Positions 1-5,097 of a DNA stretch of 5,097 nt are shown here, piece after piece. Source of the DNA: Limisphaerales bacterium (lineage in GTDB: Bacteria > Verrucomicrobiota > Verrucomicrobiae > Limisphaerales > UBA11358). The stretch lies in NCBI GenBank assembly GCA_003152145.1, contig PLZL01000452.1:4916-10012 (forward strand), in the 5' to 3' direction. The notes under the pieces are model-generated. The model saw nothing but the letters and a program-made list of their open reading frames with translations, had not been told where the DNA came from and made no database searches. The position numbers were made by a program, and so were the translations under genes. Position 1 is the first letter of the stretch. Each line of letters opens with the position of its first letter.

Positions 1-1453
1 CGCCCGCCAAATCCGCGATGGTTCGTGCGACTTTGAGGATCCGGTCGTAGGCGCGCGCGCTCAAGTTCAAATCCGCCATCGCGTTCTTGAGCAATTCCTT
101 CGTTGACTCGTCCAGTTCGCAGAATGCTTTCAACTCTTTTGGCCCCATTCGCGCGTTGCAGGTGATTTTCGGCTTGTCTTTGAATCGCGCGTGCTGGCGT
201 TTGCGCGCGGCGACGACGCGCGCGCGGATTTGCGCCGAAGTTTCGCCGGTGCGGTCGCCGGAAATTTCCCGGAATTTCACCGGTGGCACCTCGATGTGCA
301 AATCTATCCGGTCCAGCAATGGCCCGGAAATCCGGCCGAGATAATTCTGGATTTCGCGCGGCGAACTTTTGGACTCGCCCGGCGATTTGCCGTCCGGCGT
401 CGGGTTCATCGCCGCCACGAGCATGAATTGCGACGGAAAGGTCATCGTGCCCGCCGCGCGTGAAATCGTCACGTGGCCTTCCTCCAGCGGCTGGCGCAGG
501 GTCTCCAAAACGCTGCGTTTGAACTCCGGCAGTTCGTCCAGAAACAAAACACCGTGGTGCGCGATTGAAATTTCGCCGGGCGTGGGATTGATGTTGCCGC
601 CAAGCAAACCCGCATCACTGGCCGTGTGATGCGGCGCGCGGAACGGCCGGCGTGTGACGAGCGCCTGGCCCGGCGCGAGCAGGCCGACGATGCTGTGGAT
701 TTTTGTGGTCTCCAGCGCCTCGTCCAAAGTCAGCGGCGGCAAAATTGTCGGCAGCCGCTTCGCCAGCATGGACTTTCCCGTGCCGGGCGGGCCGATGAGC
801 AGCGCGTTGTGCCCGCCGGCAGCAGCAATCTCCAGCGCACGCTTCACGTTTTCCTGTCCCTTGACCTCGGCGAAATCCAGTTCGTCGTCCGACTCGTGCT
901 CGAAAATCTTGGCGATGTCCACCTTCGCCGGCGTGATTTTGATTTCGCCTTCGAGAAATTGCGCCGCCTCCCGCAGATTTTGGACCGGAATGACCTGCAA
1001 GCCGGCGACGACGGCGGCTTCGGCGGCGTTTTCGACAGGAACGAGCACGCCGATTTTTCCGTCGGCCCGCGCGCGAATCGCCACCGGCAAAACGCCCTTG
1101 CACGACCGCACTGCGCCGGTAAGCGCAAGTTCGCCGACGGCGATAAAATTGTCGAGCTGGTCGGTCTCGATTTGCTCGCTGGCAGCCAGCATGCCGAGCG
1201 CAATGGGCAGATCGAAGCTTGGCCCCTCCTTTTTCACGTCGGCGGGCGCGAGATTGATGGTCGTGCGGCCCATTGGAAATTTGTAGCCCGAATTCGTGAG
1301 CGCGGTCGTGACGCGGTCGCGCGATTCCTTCACCGCGGCGTCCGGCAAACCGACGATGACAATCAGCGTGTCGCCCCAGCCGGCGTTGACCTCAACCTCG
1401 ACCGGAAAGGCTTCGATGCCGCTGAGCGCGGCGGAACAGATTCTTGCGAGCAC
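1..1453 (-). CDS. comM: ComM/YifB-family Mg-chelatase-like AAA+ ATPase (3' end outside window)
   Basis: Reading the minus strand from a GTG at 1453 gives 484 uninterrupted codons to the window edge; the family is usually about 500-515 residues, so only some 25-30 are missing. The start [20 protein letters not shown] is the classic ComM N-terminus, which is why GTG is chosen; no ATG lies nearby and no clear Shine-Dalgarno is seen. Order: ChlI-type N-terminal domain (about 1-165, with [14 protein letters not shown] and [17 protein letters not shown]), AAA+ core (about 190-395) with Walker A GPPGTGKS at 221-228, Walker B VLFLDE at 302-307 and [10 protein letters not shown] at 376-385, then the start of the Mg-chelatase C-terminal domain. 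Family knowledge: ComM is a hexameric helicase that promotes branch migration of incoming DNA in natural transformation. The cysteine-rich zinc motif of many ComM proteins (NPCPCG...C) is replaced by NPTPDGK. It lies 39 bases behind etfA and is probably co-transcribed. Confidence 0.96.
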   Translation of the reverse strand, partial: MLARICSAALSGIEAFPVEVEVNAGWGDTLIVIVGLPDAAVKESRDRVTTALTNSGYKFPMGRTTINLAPADVKKEGPSFDLPIALGMLAASEQIETDQLDNFIAVGELALTGAVRSCKGVLPVAIRARADGKIGVLVPVENAAEAAVVAGLQVIPVQNLREAAQFLEGEIKITPAKVDIAKIFEHESDDELDFAEVKGQENVKRALEIAAAGGHNALLIGPPGTGKSMLAKRLPTILPPLTLDEALETTKIHSIVGLLAPGQALVTRRPFRAPHHTASDAGLLGGNINPTPGEISIAHHGVLFLDELPEFKRSVLETLRQPLEEGHVTISRAAGTMTFPSQFMLVAAMNPTPDGKSPGESKSSPREIQNYLGRISGPLLDRIDLHIEVPPVKFREISGDRTGETSAQIRARVVAARKRQHARFKDKPKITCNARMGPKELKAFCELDESTKELLKNAMADLNLSARAYDRILKVARTIADLAG

Positions 1454-1492
1454 AAGTATTATGACTACGCCAATCCTGAACCGGAATCAATT

Positions 1493-2536
1493 TCAAGTTT
1501 TGCCGGCGCCAGCCAGCAATTCGTTGACCTTCGCCATGACCTTGAAAGCATCCGCGACGTAAAGCACGTCGGCCTTGCCGCGCGCCCAGCCGCAGTTCGG
1601 GTCGAGATTGACGGCGCGGCGCTCGCCAATGAAACGCCAGCCGACCGTATGCGGTTCTTCGCCGTGGCAACAGGTGCTCAAACCTTTTGGATGCCGCGGC
1701 GTTGAGCCGGTCTGGCCGATTTGGTTCAGATGTGAAAGAAATGGCAACACCGTCTGGCCTTCGCCACTCAAGTCCACCAGCGATTTGCTGCTGCCGAGCG
1801 AGGCGCCCGATTGTTTGAGAAAACCGAGAATCAATTTCTCCGCCTCCGGCAAATGAGTCTGGCCGTCGGCCTGTTTCTTCGTCCAACCCGCGCCGGTGAC
1901 AAATAATAGTTGGGCATCGGGCCGGATCGTCTGCGCGTCCGCCGCCGGCGCACGCACACCGATAACCGTCGTGCGCTTGCAAGCGTCGGAAAGTTGAACG
2001 GCGATATCTTCAACCGTGGGAGTGCCCGCACCGCATTCACAAGCCGGCTGGCTGCCGGGATCAACCAGGATAAACCAGGGCCGTTGCGTCCGCGTCTGCG
2101 TGGCTTCCATGCGCTGACGGTAATACCAGCGGCTGACGGAAATTTTTCCGTCCGCGACCGCCACGCCAGTGACGTGCGTGTCCGCGCGTCCACCAAGCCG
2201 CCGCGCCACGCCCGGCAGCACGCGCGCCCAGCGCGAAGTCGCCGGAGCGACGACCACCGTGGCCTGCGCCGCTTTACAAATGGCTTCCGCCGCCGCCGCG
2301 TCCGTGGCGTAACGTGACTGGCTGAAATCCGCGCCGGTGACGCCGAAATATTTTGTCGCCGGACAAGCAGCGATGGAGTTCGCCGCCGCCTGAACATTTT
2401 CGCCGACCATACCCGCGACGAGCTTTGAACCGGCCAGGGATTTGTGCAGCGTCGCCGCCGCGTGCAGTGCCTCGCGCGCTGATTTGGCGAGCGAACCGTC
2501 GCTTTCCGTGTGAGCGAGAAGAAAAATTGTTTCCAT
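1493..2536 (-). CDS. etfA: electron transfer flavoprotein alpha subunit, divergent (EtfA/FixB-like)
   Basis: This 347-residue protein begins METIFLLAHTESDGSLAKSA, the usual EtfA opening strand and helix. The N-terminal Rossmann-like domain carries VVVAPATSRWARVLPGVARR (95-113) and THVTGV (120-125). The C-terminal FAD domain is recognised by LLFVTGAGW (210-218), ASLGSSKSLVD (245-255) and QIGQTG (272-277). EtfA normally holds FAD and passes electrons from dehydrogenases to ETF:quinone oxidoreductase or another acceptor in the cytoplasm. Odd points: the conserved SGAxQH segment and preceding LYIAxGI are absent. In their place is GLSTCCHGEEPHTVGW (285-300), the usual GASR arginine is a lysine, and the K after QVGQTG is a serine. 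The homologous ending returns at AVNLDP (308-313) and ADVLYVADAFKV, so a simple frameshift is unlikely. It is some 30 residues longer than typical. It follows etfB by 40 bases, without a visible Shine-Dalgarno. Confidence 0.88.
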   Translation of the reverse strand: METIFLLAHTESDGSLAKSAREALHAAATLHKSLAGSKLVAGMVGENVQAAANSIAACPATKYFGVTGADFSQSRYATDAAAAEAICKAAQATVVVAPATSRWARVLPGVARRLGGRADTHVTGVAVADGKISVSRWYYRQRMEATQTRTQRPWFILVDPGSQPACECGAGTPTVEDIAVQLSDACKRTTVIGVRAPAADAQTIRPDAQLLFVTGAGWTKKQADGQTHLPEAEKLILGFLKQSGASLGSSKSLVDLSGEGQTVLPFLSHLNQIGQTGSTPRHPKGLSTCCHGEEPHTVGWRFIGERRAVNLDPNCGWARGKADVLYVADAFKVMAKVNELLAGAGKT

Positions 2537-2546
2537 ACGTTTTAGT

Positions 2547-2575
2547 AAATTCGTGTAAATCCGTGCAATTCGTGT
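2547..2575. repeat. short CGTG-periodic element between etfB and etfA
   Basis: The 40-base gap between the two ETF genes consists mostly of three imperfect copies of an AAWTYCGTG unit. The CGTG cores lie at 2552-2555, 2562-2565 and 2571-2574, so the spacing is 10 and 9 bases, about one helical turn. The element fills the place where the etfA ribosome binding site should be. Similar degenerate TTCGTG strings occur, from memory, in intergenic DNA of several environmental phyla, but the function is unknown to me. It may be a spreading short repeat or a protein or RNA site. Confidence 0.5.
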
Positions 2576-2576
2576 C

Positions 2577-3386
2577 TCACTTTTTAATCCACTCGACGAT
2601 TTCCTGCGCGATGGCGTCCGGCGACTTGTCCTTCACGATTTTGGTTTCGCGCAACTGCTTCGGCAACGCAACGCTGGCGAAATTCAAACCTTCGCTTACG
2701 AACTTCACCGGCCTGGCTTTTTGCAATGCGGGCATGACCGTGCGCATGTTGACCATGCCGACCTGCGGATTGTTTTTCGGCTCCGGCAAATTGCCGGTGG
2801 CCCAGCCAAGCAACGCCGGTGCGCCCGCGCATTTTGAAACCTGATGCTTGCCGCCTTCGATGCGTTCCAGAATTTCCAGCGAGCCGTCGGCGTTCACCGT
2901 GAGCTGATCCACGCCTTGGAATTGGTCCACGATGCCGAGGCGTTCGCCGACCATTTGCATCGTCGCGCCTGCGCCGCGCGAAGCGGATTCCCAGCCGCCG
3001 AAAATTAGCAGCCTGGATTTGTCGAGGCCCGGTATCGCGGCGATGACGTCAGCCAGCGCCGCCGCCGTTTCGGTGGCGTCGGTGAAACCGCTGGCCAAAC
3101 CGTCGAGCGCGACGAGTTCAAACGGCACTTTCTGCGCGACGGTCATCATCACTTGTTGGAGCTTGGCTTTCGGTCCGAGGCTGACGAGCCAGACTTTCGA
3201 GCCGGGCTGGTTTTTCGCCAGATTCGCCGCCTCAAACAGCGCGTGGCCCGCCCACGGATCGAGGATGGCGGGCAGCATCATTTCATTTTTCAACGCCGGC
3301 CCGATGGGCGACGCGACGGGTTCAAGCGTTTGCAGTGGATCGGGAACGATGCTGCCGCAAACGACAATTTGATAGGCTGTGCTCAT
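2577..3386 (-). CDS. etfB: electron transfer flavoprotein beta subunit, divergent (EtfB/FixA-like)
   Basis: The 269-residue product starts MSTAYQIVVCGSIVPDPLQT, matching the EtfB opening ILVCIKQVPD in position and pattern. LDPWAGHALFEAANLA (42-57) corresponds to the family's NPFDEYALEEALRL, VWLVSLGPKAKLQQVM (65-80) to VTVVSMGPxxAEEALR, ILERIEGGKHQV (172-183) to the EtfB signature region, and VNMRTVMPALQKARPV (212-227) to PSLRGIMKAKKKPI. The tail KIVKDKSPDAIAQEIVEW also fits. EtfB forms a cytoplasmic heterodimer with EtfA and normally binds AMP, or a second FAD in bifurcating forms, through DGDTAQVG. Here the equivalent stretch is SRGAGATMQMVG (136-147), without the acidic DGD, so nucleotide binding may differ. 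The length is near the family norm of about 250-265. No Shine-Dalgarno is visible before the ATG. The first 23 codons have a degenerate second copy at 4062-4129. Confidence 0.9.
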   Translation of the reverse strand: MSTAYQIVVCGSIVPDPLQTLEPVASPIGPALKNEMMLPAILDPWAGHALFEAANLAKNQPGSKVWLVSLGPKAKLQQVMMTVAQKVPFELVALDGLASGFTDATETAAALADVIAAIPGLDKSRLLIFGGWESASRGAGATMQMVGERLGIVDQFQGVDQLTVNADGSLEILERIEGGKHQVSKCAGAPALLGWATGNLPEPKNNPQVGMVNMRTVMPALQKARPVKFVSEGLNFASVALPKQLRETKIVKDKSPDAIAQEIVEWIKK

Positions 3387-3408
3387 AGATTTGAAAACTG
3401 AAAATAAT

Positions 3409-4029
3409 TTATTTTGGATGGCCGACGGATTGTGCGAGCACGATGAGTTGGTCTGGGCGAAGTTTTAATTTCGGCGCAAGCGCGGCGCGATCCACAAAGG
3501 CGCGCGCGCCGGTGACCAGCCTCTCGGAGGCGCAAAATAGATAAACATTTTGCGAGATGTAGCCGACGTCGTCGTGCGCAAACTCGCGGGCGGTTTGGGT
3601 GTTGCCGCCCTGCTTGGCGAGATCGGCGACAAAAACCAGGGTCAACGGCGCGTCCTTGACGAAAGCCTGCGTGCCACCCAGCGCGCGGATGTCCTCCGTC
3701 ACCACAAGATCCAGTTTATTGGAGGCGGGGGAATAGACATACGCGCCCTGCTTGAGCAGAACGTAAATGTCCATCTCCTGCCGGTCCATCGCCGACGGCG
3801 CGGTGCGCTTGCCATCGGGCCGGTTGATGCCAAAAGCCGCCCAGAGCAGGCTGGAAATCTGCTGTGACGAAAGCGCGGTGGTGGCGAAGGCGCGCGAAGT
3901 GGAGCGTTTTGCCAACGCTTCCATCAACGGCATGCCGCCGGTTTTTTGCGGAGCGGGCAGATCAATGGATTGCGCCAGAAGGTTACCGGCCAGAAAGGCC
4001 GTCAGGAGGATGGATAATTTCAATTTCAT
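3409..4029 (-). CDS. exported SagB-like nitroreductase family protein
   Basis: The 206-residue protein starts with a signal peptide: MKLKLSILLT, a hydrophobic stretch to LLA, and a plausible cleavage before QSIDLPAP. The mature part matches the FMN-dependent nitroreductase fold: KRSTSRAF (41-48) is the phosphate-binding arginine motif, RTAPSAMDRQEMDIYVL (75-91) resembles the SagB-type RTAPSAGxxxPLEIYVV, the helix DDVGYISQNVYLFCASERL (153-171) follows, and the end LIVLAQSVGHPK corresponds to the usual PVGYP ending. The frame stays open upstream to 4221, but the signal peptide and the Shine-Dalgarno at 4037-4041 fix this ATG. Family members use FMN to reduce nitro or quinone compounds or to oxidise azolines; the substrate here cannot be told. 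No lipobox cysteine follows the signal, so the protein is probably soluble in the periplasm. It is the first gene of the likely operon, 22 bases before etfB. Confidence 0.88.
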   Translation of the reverse strand: MKLKLSILLTAFLAGNLLAQSIDLPAPQKTGGMPLMEALAKRSTSRAFATTALSSQQISSLLWAAFGINRPDGKRTAPSAMDRQEMDIYVLLKQGAYVYSPASNKLDLVVTEDIRALGGTQAFVKDAPLTLVFVADLAKQGGNTQTAREFAHDDVGYISQNVYLFCASERLVTGARAFVDRAALAPKLKLRPDQLIVLAQSVGHPK

Positions 4030-4036
4030 AATCAAT

Positions 4037-4041
4037 TCACC
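4037..4041 (-). promoter_or_regulatory. ribosome binding site of the nitroreductase gene
   Basis: On the minus strand GGTGA lies 7 bases before the ATG at 4029. It is the only convincing Shine-Dalgarno in the window, and it decides the nitroreductase start against the longer upstream reading. It lies inside the end of the small upstream frame that stops at 4032. Confidence 0.65.
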
Positions 4042-4061
4042 GTCAATCGTGAGCAGACTGT

Positions 4062-4129
4062 GGGTGCAAGCGTTTGCAGCGGATCGGGAACGATGCTGCC
4101 GCAAACAACGATTTGGCAGGCCGTGCCAT
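4062..4129 (-). repeat. imperfect direct repeat of the etfB 5' end (partner 3318-3386)
   Basis: Bases 4062-4127 match 3318-3383 (etfB codons 2-23) at 58 of 66 positions by hand alignment, and similarity stops sharply after the shared CCC. Of the eight differences, four are synonymous third-base changes in the etfB frame; the others fall in three codons (S to G, Y to C, E to A). Seven of eight are transitions. The start codon itself is not aligned in frame: the copy has TAT there, or a one-base deletion if its ATG at 4129 is aligned. The repeats face the same way and flank the nitroreductase gene. Confidence 0.85.
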
Positions 4130-4225
4130 AAAATTTTCGATTGGCCGCGAAACGGGGCAAAAGAATTTCTTCCAGCGATTTCATACCAGTGGTTCACTTT
4201 CTTTGTTGGTTTTTGTTTCAAAATT

Positions 4226-4231
4226 ATTGTA
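4226..4231 (-). promoter_or_regulatory. possible -10 element for the nitroreductase-etfBA-comM operon
   Basis: The most AT-rich part of the 265-base gap lies at about 4201-4245. On the minus strand it contains TACAAT, one base off the sigma-70 -10 consensus, followed by an AT-rich run. No good -35 hexamer is seen at 16-18 bases upstream, so this is only a candidate. Its place between the end of the upstream gene and the first gene of the operon is right for a promoter. Confidence 0.25.
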
Positions 4232-4250
4232 TTACATGATACTATTGACC

Positions 4251-4265
4251 GACCCCTTCAGGGTC
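4251..4265. other. small inverted repeat (GACCC-CTTCA-GGGTC)
   Basis: A perfect 5-bp stem with a 5-base loop lies 29 bases behind the stop codon of the extracellular-protein gene. Its position suits a terminator for that gene, but no T-rich run follows on the minus strand, so intrinsic termination would be weak. It could be a REP-like palindrome instead. Confidence 0.35.
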
Positions 4266-4294
4266 ACCCATTTATGTGAAAAGAGTTGCCAAAC

Positions 4295-5097
4295 TCATTT
4301 AGTTGAGAAGACGCGATAAAAGCGACACGGGTTAGAGGGTGATTCAGGGTCTTGAAACAGGATCACAGGACCCGTTGCGTTAGTGACAGTCAATCTCTTC
4401 CAATCCACCAGATTGCTGGAGACATCAATGATGTAGTCCGTCCCGGGAGTTGCAGGGAATTGGAATCCAAACAGTCCACTGCCGGGTTGCATGCCAACGG
4501 TTGTCGGTGGAATGTAAGCGCCTGAACTTAACAACGCCGTCAGCAGGACATTGTTGCCGGAATATGTCGGAACGAAATAGACCACACTGCTAGGATCGAA
4601 AATGTTCGTATTGATAAAAGTGCCAATCCTCGTCCCGGCCCTGATCGCGGTGAATCCCTGGCCGGAAGTCGGGAGATAATTCGCGGCCACGTGTGTCGCG
4701 ATATTGCCAGCGAGGGATGCAGTGCCATCCACAATCATCTGGCCATATTGTGTTCCCGGAGTGGAACCATCAATGCCGATGGTCAATTGGCTGGCCGACC
4801 CGGAGTTGTAGTTGCCCGTGAGATGGAGAATGCCGCGTTCCACGTTGAGTGCGGCGAGATTGTTAAAAATCACACCAGAAAACACTGTGGTTCCCGTGGC
4901 GTTGGTTTTGGTGATGGTTCCGTTGTTGTCAAACCGGAAGCCGGGCGCGCCATAGCCTAGGTCAACGGCCTCCAGCGTCTGGTCATTGAGCACGTTGAAC
5001 ATCGCACCCGCACGATTTGTGATCACCACCAACTGGCTGTTGTAAGTGGCCCCGGCTATCAAATCCCCGGTTCCCTGCCAGTTCACTGTGCCGCCGT
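4295..5097 (-). CDS. C-terminal part of a large secreted beta-strand-rich (autotransporter-passenger-like) protein
   Basis: The frame is open from the right window edge (the first full codons read GGTVNWQGTG) to TGA at 4297-4295, giving 266 visible residues; the true start lies outside. A GTG at 5086 is an internal valine in the repeat motif, not a start. The sequence is rich in G, N, T, S and alternating hydrophobics: GGTVNW, LAALNVERGILHLTGNY, YGQMIVDGTASLAGNI and GQGFTAIRAGTRIGTF, all typical of the beta-helix passengers of autotransporter-like proteins. The last ~60 residues (FGFQFPATPGTDYIIDVSSN, LVDWKRL, PVILFQDP, CRFYRV) form a module that I know from many verrucomicrobial secreted proteins, usually seen as Y.(I/V)..S.(D/N)LV.W ... 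DP....FYR. No outer-membrane beta-barrel or PEP-CTERM anchor follows. Function is unknown; a cell-surface or extracellular role is inferred. Its base composition is less GC-rich than the operon downstream. Confidence 0.82.
   Translation of the reverse strand, partial: GGTVNWQGTGDLIAGATYNSQLVVITNRAGAMFNVLNDQTLEAVDLGYGAPGFRFDNNGTITKTNATGTTVFSGVIFNNLAALNVERGILHLTGNYNSGSASQLTIGIDGSTPGTQYGQMIVDGTASLAGNIATHVAANYLPTSGQGFTAIRAGTRIGTFINTNIFDPSSVVYFVPTYSGNNVLLTALLSSGAYIPPTTVGMQPGSGLFGFQFPATPGTDYIIDVSSNLVDWKRLTVTNATGPVILFQDPESPSNPCRFYRVFSTK

Larger units (their letters stand above)
4032..4184 (-). pseudogene. 50-codon frame carrying an etfB-like N-terminal fragment
   Basis: A minus-strand ATG at 4184 opens 50 codons ending in TGA at 4034-4032, two bases before the nitroreductase ATG. 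Residues 1-19 (MKSLEEILLPRFAANRKFY) are unrecognised. Residues 20-41 (from GTACQIVVCGSIVPDPLQTL) reproduce EtfB residues 2-23 in the same frame, and a short unrelated tail follows. No Shine-Dalgarno is visible. The most likely reading is the relic of a second etfB copy or of an older etfB 5' end, cut when the nitroreductase gene came to lie behind it. Because it ends so close to the next start, it could also be a translated leader coupled to the nitroreductase gene. The sequence cannot decide between these. Confidence 0.45.

Noticed and set aside
48..61. GCGCGCGC run at the left edge as a simple repeat
   Set aside because: It is only a few dinucleotides long and lies inside comM codons for LSARAYDR.
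615..1103. Arginine-rich minus-strand frame of 162 codons
   Set aside because: It is another frame of the comM gene itself, with [13 protein letters not shown] composition from GC-rich codons.
1493..1510. GAGKT at the EtfA C-terminus as a Walker A motif
   Set aside because: It sits at the last five residues with no following helix and is not part of a P-loop fold.
1590..1700. Frameshift in etfA explaining the missing FAD motif
   Set aside because: Family-like sequence (AVNLDP, ADVLYVADAFKV) resumes in the same frame, and I saw no canonical SGAxQH in the minus-strand frames available to me.
626..1705. A 359-codon plus-strand open frame
   Set aside because: It lies antisense to comM and the end of etfA, is rich in R, A, G and D as expected from GC-rich shadow frames, and resembles no protein I know. 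The comM frame is unbroken with all motifs.
1910..2317. Plus-strand frame of 135 codons opposite etfA
   Set aside because: It is a shadow of the etfA frame, with arginine-rich composition and no recognisable domain.
3409..4221. Longer 270-codon version of the nitroreductase
   Set aside because: The first 64 codons are not nitroreductase-like and cross the etfB-like repeat in a different frame. The signal peptide and Shine-Dalgarno place the start at 4029.
4295..5086. Secreted protein starting at the GTG at 5086
   Set aside because: The homologous repeat pattern GGTVNW continues upstream to the window edge, and no signal peptide follows that codon.

Overview
The window looks like a chromosomal piece from a member of the Verrucomicrobiota, probably the Pedosphaera/Limisphaerales side. 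This is inferred from two things: the ComM sequence (zinc-finger cysteines absent, NPTPDGK and [21 protein letters not shown] stretches) and the C-terminal module of the large extracellular protein at the right edge. GC is high in most of the coding DNA and clearly lower between about 4200 and 4300 and around 3390-3420. All supported genes are on the minus strand, so the window reads from right to left.

Right to left: (1) 5097-4295 is the 3' end of a large secreted beta-strand-rich (autotransporter-passenger-like) protein with a typical verrucomicrobial C-terminal module. (2) 4294-4030 is a 265-base gap with a small inverted repeat, an AT-rich stretch that may hold the promoter of the next operon, and a degenerate second copy of the first ~23 codons of etfB. 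(3) 4029-3409 is a SagB-like nitroreductase with a signal peptide. (4) 3386-2577 encodes an electron transfer flavoprotein beta subunit. (5) 2536-1493 encodes the alpha subunit. (6) 1453-1 encodes the ComM/YifB AAA+ ATPase, cut by the window edge about 25-30 codons before its expected end.

The four genes from nitroreductase to comM are separated by only 22, 40 and 39 bases, so one polycistronic transcript is likely. The two ETF subunits should form a cytoplasmic heterodimeric electron carrier, but both lack the standard nucleotide-binding motifs of their families at the expected places. Their partner dehydrogenase is not in the window. The nitroreductase appears to be exported, so a direct electron hand-over from ETF is not obvious. 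ComM, a helicase acting in natural transformation, has no evident functional link to the redox genes.

The most unusual items are the 68-base etfB-like duplication upstream of the nitroreductase gene, which makes imperfect direct repeats flanking that gene; the atypical ETF with a Cys/His cluster where the FAD motif should be; and a short CGTG-periodic element between etfB and etfA. No RNA gene, CRISPR array, transposase or complete novel system was recognised.
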